Source: Pseudoxanthomonas yeongjuensis (GTDB lineage Bacteria; Pseudomonadota; Gammaproteobacteria; Xanthomonadales; Xanthomonadaceae). Taken from it: 64,000 bases of DNA. How positions within the stretch are numbered: the stretch's first letter is position 1; the number at the start of each line of letters is the position of its first letter. This document shows positions 54,201 through 63,975 of the stretch, piece by piece. Both the position numbers and the translations under genes were made by a program. The stretch covers positions 1-64,000 of the forward strand of contig NZ_PDWT01000006.1 in the NCBI RefSeq assembly GCF_010093345.1. The letters run 5' to 3'. The notes under the pieces were generated by a model. It ran no database searches, was not told the origin of the DNA, and was given only the letters and a program-made list of their open reading frames with translations.

Positions 54201-55165
54201 AGCGCCTGGTGCGCATCGCGGATCTCGCGTTCGCCGGGCAAGAACATCAGCACGTCGCCGCGCGGATCCTGGCGGGTGATCTCGTCGATGGCGGCGACGA
54301 TGGCGTCGTTTACGGTGCGTTCGCCGCGACGTGATTCCTCGGAATCACGTCCCTCAGCATGCGTCTCTCCTTCTCCTTCAAGCGGCCGGTATCGCACTTC
54401 CACCGGAAAGGTGCGGCCTTCCACGTCGATCACCGGCGCGCCGTCGAAATGGCGCGAGAAGCGCTCGGTGTCGATGGTCGCCGAGGTGACGATGACCTTC
54501 AGGTCGCGGCGCTTGCGCAGCAGCTGCTTGAGGTAGCCGAGCAGGAAATCGATGTTGAGGCTGCGCTCGTGGGCCTCGTCGACGATGATGGTGTCGTAAG
54601 CGGACAACCAACGATCGGAGGCGATCTCGGCAAGCAGGATGCCGTCGGTCATGAACTTGATCCGGGTGTCGTCGCCGACCTGGTCGTTGAAGCGCACCTG
54701 GAAACCGACCGCGCCGCCGACAGGAGTCTTCAGTTCCTCGGCCACGCGCCGGGCCACCGCCCGCGCCGCGATCCGCCGCGGCTGGGTGCAGCCGATCATA
54801 CCGGCCACGCCGCGGCCTGCGGCGAGGCAGAGCTTCGGCAACTGCGTGGTCTTGCCGGAGCCGGTCTCGCCCGCGATCACCACCACCGGGTGCATGCGGA
54901 TGAGATCGACGATCTTTTCCGCCTCGCGTGCGATCGGCAGCGCCTCGTCCAGGGTCACCGTGGGCGCGGAGCCTGCCCTGGCGGCGACGCGCGAGGCCGA
55001 GACCGCCAATGCCTGCTCGAAGGCCGCCCTGGCGGCGATGTCCGCCGGTTTGCCCTGCCAGCGCGACCACAGGCCATGCAGCCGCCCACGGTCGCGCGTC
55101 AACGCGCCATCGATGGCGCGCCGCGCGGCGCGCAGATCCTTGTTTTCGGCTTCAATCGCACTCAT
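51206..55165 (-). CDS. hrpA: ATP-dependent RNA helicase HrpA with an in-frame repeat insertion
   Basis: This 1319-residue DEAH-box helicase has Walker A 'GETGSGKTT' (99-107), DEAH at 196-199, 'TSATID' near 243 and motif VI 'QRKGRCGR', then winged-helix, ratchet and OB-like domains and a long C-terminal HrpA-specific region (DUF3418). E. coli HrpA rescues stalled or collided ribosomes. Residues about 620-648 are encoded by a heptad-repeat hairpin (53221-53306). E. coli has about 13 residues between the flanking conserved blocks; this protein has about 33. The frame is preserved, so the protein is probably functional. A smaller palindrome is in the linker near residue 275. Confidence 0.94.
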   Translation of the reverse strand: MSAIEAENKDLRAARRAIDGALTRDRGRLHGLWSRWQGKPADIAARAAFEQALAVSASRVAARAGSAPTVTLDEALPIAREAEKIVDLIRMHPVVVIAGETGSGKTTQLPKLCLAAGRGVAGMIGCTQPRRIAARAVARRVAEELKTPVGGAVGFQVRFNDQVGDDTRIKFMTDGILLAEIASDRWLSAYDTIIVDEAHERSLNIDFLLGYLKQLLRKRRDLKVIVTSATIDTERFSRHFDGAPVIDVEGRTFPVEVRYRPLEGEGETHAEGRDSEESRRGERTVNDAIVAAIDEITRQDPRGDVLMFLPGEREIRDAHQALERRKYRETEVTPLYARLSARDQDKVFNPGPKRRLVLATNVAETSLTVPRIKYVVDPGYARVKRYSPRQKLDRLHIEPVSQASANQRKGRCGRISDGICYRLYAEADFESRSEFTDPEIRRSSLSGVILRMLSLGLGRIEDFPFLEPPDERAIADGWQQLGELGAVDKDRKLTAIGRHMARLPVDVKLARMLVAAHGNGSLREMTVIASFLGIQDPRERPPEAREAADHAHAKFADQKSEFIGILKLWQAYRDAHEELTQSKLRDWCERHFLGFLRMREWRELHRQLLVLCGELGWEELETSGEERGTREGKGADADTRSSFLSTRSYIALHRALLAGLPTQVGHKTEKGDFLAPRQRRYHLFPGSTLAKKPPAWVLSATLLDTARVWGMTNAAIEPDWVIAELPHLLARKHFDPHWSRAQGHVLASEQISLFGLVLAPKKPVHYGRIAPQESHEIFVRQALVTGEINTRASFVADNLRTLEQAREEEAKLRRAGIVADEDWQARWYLDRIPSDLHSAAGLDAWHKKLAPEARHALHWSLLDLLPGEGSEEDRFPKYFPLGDARLALHYKFEPGAADDGVTLEVPIHLLNALDAARLSWLAPGFVADKAAGLIRSLPKAMRRNYVPAPDFGRAFAEAFPKAGADDVRGELARFLSRTTGAAVAALDFDEAGIEPHLRMNLRLRDSDGKVLAESRDLDGLRARFGERAGNAFAARAGRELAAEGLREFPSAPVPLQVPGEAGVPAYPALVDEGEAVSLRVFADRGEADANHPQGVRRLLEIALADKAKSARKQLPVSPKTGLLYAAIESQERLRGDLVEAAMNALLAEGLGDIRDREAFEQRRESAGRRLFGEAMERLKLAESILSAVAELKPQLESPLMGWAGGNLDDLRRQLAALVHAGFLRDTPAAALAQFPRYLKAMRLRAERALRDPTRDQARLLELQPFIDALDRESGKRQSPEWQALRWDLEELRVSMFAQELGARGGISPKKLAQRLQALR
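53221..53306. repeat. Heptad-repeat hairpin inside hrpA (copy 4)
   Basis: Arms 53221-53250 and 53277-53306 pair at 28 of 30 positions around a 26-bp loop. The arms are built from GAGGAAC-type 7-mers like those at 39019 and 46602. It is read in frame as part of hrpA. Confidence 0.92.
54329..54350. repeat. Perfect 10-bp inverted repeat inside hrpA
   Basis: ACGTGATTCC (54329-54338) and GGAATCACGT (54341-54350) are exactly complementary around a 2-bp loop. The segment encodes part of the hydrophilic linker (E-G-R-D-S-E-E-S-R-R) between the helicase core lobes, where family sequences vary. Confidence 0.8.
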
Positions 55166-55247
55166 ATATCAGCGGCAGCGAATTTTTCGATTACACGACA
55201 TCGGTTAGTCTGTTTATTGTCGCCTATCCCACCCCGAGGAGCGCCCC

Positions 55248-55817
55248 ATGGCCAAGACCAAGAGCAACAAGTCCAACAGCAAACCAGCCAAACCGGCCTC
55301 TCCCGCCAGCGCCAAGCTGGCCGCCGCCGCGCCAACCGCGCCCAACATCGATATCGGGATCGGTACGGGTGATCGCAAGAAGATCGCCGACGGCCTGTCG
55401 CATTTCCTCGCCGACAGCTACACCCTGTACCTGAAGACCCACAACTTCCACTGGAACGTCACCGGTCCGATGTTCAACACGCTGCACACCATGTTCGAGA
55501 CCCAGTACACCGAACAGTGGACCGCACTGGACGAGACCGCCGAACGCATCCGCGCACTGGGCTTCAACGCGCCGGGCTCGTACCGCGAGTTTGTGGCCCT
55601 GTCTTCGATTCCCGAGGAGCCAGGCCTGACCCACAGCGCCGACTGGCGCGAAATGGTCCGCCAGCTTGTGGTCGGCAACGAGGCGGTCTGCCGTACCGCG
55701 CGCAAGGTGCTGGACATCGCCGACGCCGCCGACGATGCCCCGACCGAGGATCTGCTGACCCAGCGCCTGCAGACCCACGAGAAATACGCCTGGATGCTGC
55801 GCTCGCTGCTGCAATGA
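55248..55817 (+). CDS. dps: Dps-family DNA-binding ferritin-like protein
   Basis: This 189-residue protein has a Lys/Ser/Ala-rich N-terminal tail (first 30 residues) suited to DNA binding, then the ferritin-like core with ferroxidase residues in 'THNFHWNVTG' (H65, H68) and 'WTALDETAERIRALG' (D95, E99). The dodecamer oxidises Fe(II) with peroxide, stores iron and protects the nucleoid. GAGGAG lies 8 nt upstream of the ATG. It is divergent from hrpA across an 82-bp AT-rich gap that must hold its promoter; I could not identify a convincing OxyR site. Confidence 0.93.
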   Translation: MAKTKSNKSNSKPAKPASPASAKLAAAAPTAPNIDIGIGTGDRKKIADGLSHFLADSYTLYLKTHNFHWNVTGPMFNTLHTMFETQYTEQWTALDETAERIRALGFNAPGSYREFVALSSIPEEPGLTHSADWREMVRQLVVGNEAVCRTARKVLDIADAADDAPTEDLLTQRLQTHEKYAWMLRSLLQ

Positions 55818-56140
55818 ACCCGTTATTGCAGTGAAGGAACTCCCCTCTCCCTTCATGGGAGAGGCTGGCCAACGGCCGGGAGAGGGTATGCCGGAGGTGG
55901 CTGAAGGGACTTACCTTTTCGTAATCGAAGCCAGGATCAAAGGCACGCAAGCTCCGCTTGCGCCCCCTCTCCTGCCCCCCGACTAAAGCATTCGGGGGCA
56001 GGCTCTCCGGGCATCCTCTCCCACGAGGGGAGAGGAAAAAGTCAGGTCAGTTTTTTCCGACAGGGAACTGCGCCAATACTCCTTGGATCTGCGGGCATTC
56101 TCACTATTGCACCACTTGACCCCGCTGCTACCCTAGCCAC
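55818..56140. repeat. 323-bp gap with CCCTCTCC-type palindromes
   Basis: There are three small hairpins: CCTCTCCC-TTCA-GGGAGAGG near 55844-55863, CCTGCCCCC...GGGGGCAGG (55971-56002) and CCTCTCCC...GGGGAGAGG near 56014-56035. The first and third are related and face each other across the gap. No gene is supported. The recQ promoter probably lies in 56050-56130, where base composition drops. Confidence 0.7.
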
Positions 56141-57943
<1,803 letters not shown>

Positions 57944-57975
57944 GGCGCGTCGAGCATCGAGCATCGAGCCATAGA

Positions 57976-58123
57976 CGTAGGAGCGACGTAAGTCGCGACC
58001 GAATCCGCACCTGGTTTGGCACCGTGCGGAAAAGGCCATGAGCAAGACCAGCGATGTGGCGACGAGCCGACCAATGCCGGGTCAAGCAGGAAGATTGCGT
58101 TCGCGACTTACGTCGTTCCTACG
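57976..58123. repeat. Palindromic repeat (GTAGGAGCGACGTAAGTCGC type)
   Basis: Left arm CGTAGGAGCGACGTAAGTCGCG begins at 57976; the right arm GCGACTTACGTCGTTCCTACGG ends at 58123, with about 95 bp between. It occupies the gap between the convergent recQ and amiD genes. A tandem TCGAGCATCGAGCAT duplication precedes it at 57950-57965. Confidence 0.75.
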
Positions 58124-58164
58124 GCATCGACTTCCTTGCGCCGTCCTGGATTTTCCACGAAAAC

Positions 58165-58980
58165 CTATTTTTCTTGCGAATCCCCGACATTCGTTGCCTG
58201 CATCCCCGGCTTTGCCAGCAAGGCATGCAGGATCCGCGCATCCTCGTCGTCCAAGACCGCAGCCTGGCTGTCGATGCCCCGATAGTGCAGATGGAAGGCA
58301 CGGATCACGGCCGCGTGATCGTCGCTGGAATAGCCGAGCAGGCGCAACGCGAGCGCGGGATCGAAACCCGCCGGTGGATCGGTCAGCGGCACGTGCGGCC
58401 AGCGGCCGAATCCTTCCTGCGCCAGTCGCGCCCAGGGGAATTGCGCGCCCGGATCGGTTTTCCGGGTCGGTGCCATGTCGGAATGCCCGATCACCTGTTC
58501 GCGAGGGATTCCATTGCGCTTGCAGATGTCGGCCAGCAGCTTGAGCAACGAGTCGATCTGCTCGGACGGATACGGATCGGTCCCGTTGTTGTCCAGCTCG
58601 ATGCCGATGGAAGCGGAATTCACGTCGCTGATCGTGCCCCACGCGCCGGGACCGGCATGCCATGCGCGCAGGTCCTCGGCGACCAGCTGGTACAGCGCGC
58701 CATCGCGGCCGATCAGGTAGTGGGCGCTGACCGGCCCGCCGCTGTTGGCGGTGCGCAAGGTCTCAAGGCTTTCCTCGACCGAATCCTGGGTAGTAGCGTG
58801 GATCACGACCAGGATCGCCTCGCGCGCATTGTGGTTGGGCGAAGGCACCCACTGCGCCAACGGGTTGCGTGGCGGCGCATGCGCGCACGATGCCAGCAGC
58901 ACGGCGAGCAGGGACAACAGCAACAGCCTGGCCAATGGCGTGGAGCGCGTGGGGACGTCGCGGAAAGGCGGCACGAGCAT
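58165..58980 (-). CDS. amiD: AmiD-like N-acetylmuramoyl-L-alanine amidase lipoprotein
   Basis: This 271-residue protein has a lipoprotein signal ending L-A-S-C, then an Amidase_2 domain with zinc and catalytic residues in 'VVIHATTQ', 'AWHAGPGAWG' and 'GHSDMAPTRKTDPG' (His, Lys, Asp). A C-terminal peptidoglycan-binding-like helical tail follows. E. coli AmiD, a close match in layout, cleaves anhydro- and intact muropeptides at the outer membrane. Its ATG is 2 nt after the upstream hydrolase stop, with GAAGGAG overlapping that stop, so translation is coupled. Confidence 0.92.
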   Translation of the reverse strand: MLVPPFRDVPTRSTPLARLLLLSLLAVLLASCAHAPPRNPLAQWVPSPNHNAREAILVVIHATTQDSVEESLETLRTANSGGPVSAHYLIGRDGALYQLVAEDLRAWHAGPGAWGTISDVNSASIGIELDNNGTDPYPSEQIDSLLKLLADICKRNGIPREQVIGHSDMAPTRKTDPGAQFPWARLAQEGFGRWPHVPLTDPPAGFDPALALRLLGYSSDDHAAVIRAFHLHYRGIDSQAAVLDDEDARILHALLAKPGMQATNVGDSQEK

Positions 58981-58982
58981 GC

Positions 58983-60041
58983 TCACTCCTTCGGAAGATA
59001 AAGTTTTGCGATCGCCTTTGCGGTCGCGTAAGGCTCGGGATCGTCGCGGTTGCTGAGCAGGACCACGGTCAGGCGCTGCCGTGGATAACGCACGATCACG
59101 TTGCGGAAGCCGATGGTTTCTCCGGAATGCCAGAGGCTGTCGCCGGTGATCCGCCAGCCGTAGCCGTAATCGGCCTGGTACGGTTCTCCCACCACCTGCG
59201 CGTGCGCACTGAAGGCGGCGGCGCGCGAGGCGTCGCTGAGCAGGCGGTCGTCGTACAGGGCCGCATCCCACTTGGCCAGGTCCGCGATCGAGGAATAGAT
59301 GCCGCCATCGCCGAGTACCGCGCTGGTCGTGCTCTGGTCGGTGCGGATCCATCGGCCATCGATTTCGCTGTAGCCATAGGCCCGATGCGCAACCTCGGAC
59401 TCGCCCCGCACATACGCGAGGGTGTCGTGCATGCCCAGCGGCAGGAAGATGCGTTCGCGCAGGAAGTCCTGGAAAGTTTTACCGGAGGCACGCTCCACGA
59501 TCAGCGCCAGCAGCGCATAGCCGCTGTTGCTGTAGCGGTAGTCGCTACCCGGCTTGAAATAGGTCCGGTCCTGCGATTCCAGCAGGCTCAGCACGTCGGC
59601 GTCGCGCAACTGTTCCGTGGTGTCGCCGGGCATCACGTCCTCGTAGTCGATCAGGCCCGAGGTGTGGGTGAGCAGGTGGCGAAGGGTGATCGCGTCGTCC
59701 GCGGCCGGCAGCGAGGGCAGCCACTGGCGCAGGCGGTCATCGAGGGCGAGCCTGCCGTCTTCGGCAAGCAGCAGGATCGCCGATGCGGTGAATTGCTTGG
59801 TGACCGAGGCCAGGCGGTAGTTGGTCGTGGGGCCGGCCTCGATGTCGTTTTCGATATCCGACAGGCCGTAGCCGCGCTGCACCACGGACTTTCCATCCTG
59901 GATCACCAGCAGCGACGCCCCCGGCACCGCGCCATCGTATCGACCCATCAGCGCGTCCACCTCGTTGCCTGGTGAATTCGCGTGGGTGGCGCAACCGGTG
60001 GACAAGGAGATCATGGCAATCAGCAGGAAGTGGGAACGCAT
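58983..60041 (-). CDS. Beta-lactamase-fold serine hydrolase lipoprotein
   Basis: This 352-residue protein has signal lipobox L-S-T-G-C17 and a class C beta-lactamase/DD-peptidase fold. It has S79-V-T-K82, Y170-S-N172, and 'HSGETIGF' in place of the K-T-G box. The pattern fits esterase or DD-peptidase-type relatives (Pfam Beta-lactamase) more than true AmpC. An upstream ATG at 60083 is possible but would place 14 residues before the signal. It is coupled to amiD and probably works on murein peptides. Confidence 0.88.
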   Translation of the reverse strand: MRSHFLLIAMISLSTGCATHANSPGNEVDALMGRYDGAVPGASLLVIQDGKSVVQRGYGLSDIENDIEAGPTTNYRLASVTKQFTASAILLLAEDGRLALDDRLRQWLPSLPAADDAITLRHLLTHTSGLIDYEDVMPGDTTEQLRDADVLSLLESQDRTYFKPGSDYRYSNSGYALLALIVERASGKTFQDFLRERIFLPLGMHDTLAYVRGESEVAHRAYGYSEIDGRWIRTDQSTTSAVLGDGGIYSSIADLAKWDAALYDDRLLSDASRAAAFSAHAQVVGEPYQADYGYGWRITGDSLWHSGETIGFRNVIVRYPRQRLTVVLLSNRDDPEPYATAKAIAKLYLPKE

Positions 60042-60117
60042 GGCGTGGACCCGGGCAGGCACGAGGGCGGGGATATTGTTCAAGGAACGTTGTTCAAAGA
60101 GTGCTGTTCAAGGAATG

Positions 60118-60816
60118 CTATTCGACAGGAATATCGTAGATGGCCTGCGACTGTTCGGACGCCAGGCTGAAGTGCCACCACTCCTGAGGATAGTTGCGGA
60201 ATCCCTGCCGCGCCATCGCCTGCAGCAGGCGCTGGCGGTTGTCGCGTTGTCCGGCGGTTATCGCGGGCGAATCGGTGTTGGCTCGCGGATCGAAGAAATC
60301 GAAATCCGTGCCCATGTCCAGCGCCCGGCAGTCTCCGTCGCCTGCACGGCAATCCAGCAAAGTAAGGTCCACGGTCGCACCGCGGCTGTGGCCGGAAACC
60401 GAAGCGATGTATCCGTCGAACAGTACCCGCTTGTCGAGGTTCGGATAGTGGCGTGCCTTGGTCCGCTGGTCCGGTAGATCGGCAGCCCAGCGCACGAAGT
60501 GCCGAACCGCGCGCGCGGGCCGGTAACAATCGAACAGCTGCAGGCGGAACCCCTCCTCGCGCAACGCCGTCTCCACGCGCTGCAAGGCCTGGGCCGACGA
60601 TTCGCGCAGGTAACAGCGCGGAGCGCGGTAGCCGTCGACGGGAACACCGACGAAATTATCGGCGCCGGCATAGCGGATGTCCTCGGCGATATCCGGGACC
60701 AGCGACCGTATGTCCACCAGGCCGGCTTGCGCGAAGGTGGTCGCGCTGGAGACTACCGGTGCGGGGGCAGGGATTCCGGTTGAACATGCCGCGATCATCA
60801 GAGTCATGGCCAGCAT
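60118..60816 (-). CDS. ddpX: D-alanyl-D-alanine dipeptidase (VanX/DdpX family)
   Basis: This 232-residue zinc dipeptidase has zinc ligands H143 and D150 in S-G-H-S-R-G-x-x-V-D, catalytic E212 and third ligand H215 in 'EWWHF', and the substrate-contact Arg in 'DCYRP'. A lipoprotein signal ends A-A-C11, so it acts in the periplasm. It should release D-Ala from D-Ala-D-Ala. There are no vanH or vanA ligase genes here, so a vancomycin-resistance role is not supported. ATG 60807 is an alternative start. Confidence 0.93.
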   Translation of the reverse strand: MLAMTLMIAACSTGIPAPAPVVSSATTFAQAGLVDIRSLVPDIAEDIRYAGADNFVGVPVDGYRAPRCYLRESSAQALQRVETALREEGFRLQLFDCYRPARAVRHFVRWAADLPDQRTKARHYPNLDKRVLFDGYIASVSGHSRGATVDLTLLDCRAGDGDCRALDMGTDFDFFDPRANTDSPAITAGQRDNRQRLLQAMARQGFRNYPQEWWHFSLASEQSQAIYDIPVE

Positions 60817-60840
60817 CGACGAGTGGCGCCAGCACTCCGG

Positions 60841-60908
60841 TTGTAGGAGGGGCTTCAGCCTCGACGAACGCAAGCGAAAAGCTGTCGCGGCTGAAGCCCC
60901 TCCTACAA
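60841..60908. repeat. Palindromic repeat of the GGGGCTTCAGCC type, copy 2
   Basis: The 20-bp arms 60841-60860 and 60889-60908 are perfectly complementary (TTGTAGGAGGGG... and ...CCCCTCCTACAA). It sits between the serine hydrolase and ddpX genes, sharing its core with the element at 16830 and its GTAGGAG end with the REP-like family. Confidence 0.85.
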
Positions 60909-60919
60909 GAGTTCTCCGC

Positions 60920-62533
60920 CTACTCACAATCGCGCACCCACTCGAAAGCGAGATCCTCATAGTCGTAGCTGAAATCGGCATCAGGATCGACCTTGGCCAT
61001 GTTCAGTCGCACGGGCGAAGCGTTGCCGGCTTCATGGAAGTCCAGCCAGGCTTCCGCATCCACGCCATCGTCGTCCCAGTCCACCAGCAGGCGCGCGCCG
61101 CTGCGCATCACCCGGCCGGCGAGCACCGGCGATTTTTCCGAAGCGAAACGTACTTGTCCGTTATGCGGACAGACCCTCGCCTCACCGAACCATGGATCGC
61201 GATACACGCCGAGCCACGGCTTCATTTCCTCCACGCCGGCCGCCTGCCGCACGGAAGGGGCCGGTGGCGCGGCAGCGCGACTGGACGCCTCTTCCTTGAG
61301 CAACTCGTCGGCGTAATAAGCGACACCGCGTGTGTCTGCGGGCGAGGTGAACCGCTTCAACAGCACTTCGTTCAACACGGTCCGTGCCGCGTCCGCGTCG
61401 CCGTTGATGAGCACGACGAAACCCGACTTGCGGTCGGGCAACAGGGTCATGACCGAGTACATGCCGGACAGGGTGCCGGTATGGGAAACGGTCATCGCGC
61501 CATCGACATCGGCGATCCTCCAGCCGTAGCCGTAGGCGTAGAAGCGGGTTCCGTCCCAGGCATGGCGCCGGGCCGAAATGGGCATCGGCGTGCGCGGCGT
61601 CCACATCGCCTGTCGCTGGCCCGCCGACAGCCAGTTCGATTGCGCGGCATCCGGAACCAGCCAGTTGCGCGCCCACGACAGCATGTCGTCCAGGCTGCAG
61701 CGGATGCCTCCGGCCGCAGCGGAAACGAGCTCAGGCACGGCCGCGTCGCCATCGCCGCTCGCCATGTAGCGGCCTGCGCTGCGGGTATGCGATCGGGCGA
61801 CGTTGCCGACCGTATCGCGGTTCCATTCGCCGACCCGGCAACGCGACAGGCCCAGCGGCTGGAACACTTCACGGCGCACCAGTTCTTCGTATGGAGCACC
61901 GCCCGCGGCCGCGGCCACTTCACCGGCCACCACGTACAACAGGTTGTCGTAGGCATAACCGGAACGGAAACTGTAGGCGGGCTTGATATGCGCCAGGCCG
62001 GCGATGATGTCGGCACGGGTGTAGTGGTTGGGTTCCGGCCACAGCATCAGGTCGCCGCCCCCTTCGGGCAGGCCGCTGTTGTGCACCAGCATATCCTTCA
62101 CCTGCATCTCGCGGGTGACCCAGGGATCGTGCATGCGGAATGCGGGCAGGTACTTGGTGACCGGATCGTCCCAGCGCAGTTTTCCCGCATCCACCAGCCG
62201 CGCCAGCACGCTGGCGGTCATGGCCTTGCTGTTGGAGGCGATCTTGAACAGGGTTTGCGTATCGATGGGTACGCCACTGCCCGCCGCGATTTCGCCACGG
62301 GTTGCCGTGTAAGCGACCCGCCCGTCCTCGATCACGCCGACGGCGATGCCGGGAAGGTGGTATCGCTCCACTGCCGCATCGACGATCGCATCCAGCGCTG
62401 CGTCCTGGTTTCGCGTGGCGGTGGTTGCGGTGTCGTTCTTTTCCGTACCACCCGCAATGGCCGGCGCCATGAAAGCGGCCGCGAGCGCCAGACAAGCGAA
62501 TGCGGCGGCGCGACGGATTTCCGATGCATCCAT
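60920..62533 (-). CDS. Periplasmic beta-lactamase-fold serine hydrolase with C-terminal domain
   Basis: This 537-residue protein has a signal peptide (about 1-27) and a class C-like catalytic domain: S100-N-S-K103, Y195-D-N197 and 'SHTGTLSG' near 350. A further domain of about 130 residues (from about 400) is typical of D-aminopeptidase or Pab87-type serine hydrolases ('DUF3471'-like 'YRDPWFGEARVCPHNGQVRFASEKS'). It likely cleaves D-amino-acid-containing or other small peptides. Its ATG overlaps the lysA stop (TGATG). Confidence 0.88.
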   Translation of the reverse strand: MDASEIRRAAAFACLALAAAFMAPAIAGGTEKNDTATTATRNQDAALDAIVDAAVERYHLPGIAVGVIEDGRVAYTATRGEIAAGSGVPIDTQTLFKIASNSKAMTASVLARLVDAGKLRWDDPVTKYLPAFRMHDPWVTREMQVKDMLVHNSGLPEGGGDLMLWPEPNHYTRADIIAGLAHIKPAYSFRSGYAYDNLLYVVAGEVAAAAGGAPYEELVRREVFQPLGLSRCRVGEWNRDTVGNVARSHTRSAGRYMASGDGDAAVPELVSAAAGGIRCSLDDMLSWARNWLVPDAAQSNWLSAGQRQAMWTPRTPMPISARRHAWDGTRFYAYGYGWRIADVDGAMTVSHTGTLSGMYSVMTLLPDRKSGFVVLINGDADAARTVLNEVLLKRFTSPADTRGVAYYADELLKEEASSRAAAPPAPSVRQAAGVEEMKPWLGVYRDPWFGEARVCPHNGQVRFASEKSPVLAGRVMRSGARLLVDWDDDGVDAEAWLDFHEAGNASPVRLNMAKVDPDADFSYDYEDLAFEWVRDCE

Positions 62534-63804
62534 CAGACATTCCTCCACGAAGTAGCGGCCTGTTCGCCCATGATCATTTCCTCGAACGATTGCCGGCGGC
62601 GGATCACAGAGTAGCGTCCCTCGTCGACCAGGACTTCGGCGGCAAGAGGCCTTGAATTGTAGGTCGAGGACATCGACGCGCCATACGCCCCGGTGCAGCG
62701 GATCGCCAGCAGGTCGCCTGCCCTGCACTCCGGCAACTCGCGGCCGACGGCGAAGGTATCGCCGGTTTCGCAGACGGGCCCGACCACATCGTAAGTCGTG
62801 GCAGGTCGTTCCCCTTCTGCCGCTGTCGCTCCGATCAGTTGAATGTCGTGCCAGGCGTCGTACAGGCTGGGCCGCATCAGGTCGTTCATGGCGGCATCCA
62901 CTATCAGGAAATTCCGGCTCTCGCCGCGCTTGGTCCGGATCACCCGGGTCAGCAGCAGTCCTGCCTCCGCCACCAGGTAACGCCCGGGTTCGAGCAGGAT
63001 GCGCCCCTCGAAGCCGGTCAGCGCCTCGCGGATCGTGCGCACGTATTCGACCGGATCTATCGCTCGGTCGTGGCCGGCGCGATAGACCACGCCCAGTCCA
63101 CCGCCCACATCGATGCTGGCGATCTCATGTCCCGCCTCGGCCAGTTCATGCCAGAACCGTGCGACACGCGCCAATGCCTGGCGGAAGGGCTCGAGATCCA
63201 GGATCTGCGAACCGATATGCACGTGCAGGCCGTCCAGCCGTACGTTGGGAAATGCCTTGCTGCCGGAGAACCAGCGTCGTGCCTCGTCGATGCTTACGCC
63301 GAACTTGTTGTCGGACTTGCCGGTGGATATTTTCTGGTGGGTGCGCGCGTCGACGTCGGGATTGATGCGGACCGCCGCGCGTGCGATCACCTTGTGTGCG
63401 TTCGCCACCCGCTGCAGGGTTTCGAACTCGTCGAACGATTCCACGTTGAACCGGCCGACTCCGGCATCGAGCGCCTCCGCCATTTCGGCCTCGGTCTTGC
63501 CGACGCCTGAAAACACGATCCGATCAGCGGGAATTCCCGCCCTGAGGCTGCGATTCAACTCACCGGCGGAAACGATGTCGGCGCCCACGCCGCTTTCCGC
63601 CATCAACTGCAGGATCGCGAGGCTGGAATTGGCTTTGACCGCGAAGCAGATCGTGGCGTCCAGCCCCTGCAACGCTTGCTGCAACCCACTTATGCGCTGG
63701 CGTATCGCGTTGGCGGAATAGGCGTGGAAGGGCGTTGGCAGTGCTGTGGCCAACGCATGCAGTTCAATTCCATCAAAGCGCGACTTTTCCTCGACTTCTG
63801 GCAT
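62533..63804 (-). CDS. lysA: Diaminopimelate decarboxylase
   Basis: This 423-residue fold-III PLP enzyme converts meso-DAP to L-lysine. It has the PLP-binding Lys57 in 'CFAVKANS', 'HVHIGSQI', the phosphate-binding 'DVGGGLGV', 'EPGRYLVAEAG' and active-site 'GPVCETGD'. It heads a run of envelope peptide hydrolases rather than sitting with other lysine genes. No lysine riboswitch is recognisable in the 76 bp upstream. Confidence 0.95.
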   Translation of the reverse strand: MPEVEEKSRFDGIELHALATALPTPFHAYSANAIRQRISGLQQALQGLDATICFAVKANSSLAILQLMAESGVGADIVSAGELNRSLRAGIPADRIVFSGVGKTEAEMAEALDAGVGRFNVESFDEFETLQRVANAHKVIARAAVRINPDVDARTHQKISTGKSDNKFGVSIDEARRWFSGSKAFPNVRLDGLHVHIGSQILDLEPFRQALARVARFWHELAEAGHEIASIDVGGGLGVVYRAGHDRAIDPVEYVRTIREALTGFEGRILLEPGRYLVAEAGLLLTRVIRTKRGESRNFLIVDAAMNDLMRPSLYDAWHDIQLIGATAAEGERPATTYDVVGPVCETGDTFAVGRELPECRAGDLLAIRCTGAYGASMSSTYNSRPLAAEVLVDEGRYSVIRRRQSFEEMIMGEQAATSWRNV

Positions 63805-63880
63805 CGGGTCATGGTTCCAGCGGTTTTGGAAGGGCCGAACGATCAGCGGAGACCGTCATCGGTCGACAGCTCCCCGGCCT

Positions 63881-63927
63881 AAAAAAAACAGTGGCAGGGT
63901 GACGATCTTCCATCACCCTGCCCTGTT
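63881..63927 (-). terminator. Intrinsic terminator for the gene entering from the right
   Basis: Stem GGCAGGGTGA (63893-63902) pairs perfectly with TCACCCTGCC (63913-63922), with the pairing extended by AACAG/CTGTT around one bulged base. Eight A on the plus strand (63881-63888) give a U-run at the 3' end of a minus-strand transcript. It lies 49 bp past the stop codon at 63976. Confidence 0.88.
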
Positions 63928-63975
63928 CACGGTCGCTGTCGAAACCTCATGGTTCCGACAGCTGCATGCACGACC

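Noticed and set aside
60118-60816. A vancomycin-resistance gene (vanX)
   Set aside because: The dipeptidase family fits, but vanH/vanA-type partners and regulators are absent and the host is Gram-negative; a murein-peptide role is more likely.
58983-62533. Two antibiotic-resistance beta-lactamases
   Set aside because: They share the SxxK and YxN residues, but the third box is H-S-G or H-T-G and the context is murein hydrolases; resistance is not supported.
63805-63880. A lysine riboswitch upstream of lysA
   Set aside because: The leader is too short for the five-helix lysine aptamer and shows only a 4-bp hairpin (ACCG...CGGT).
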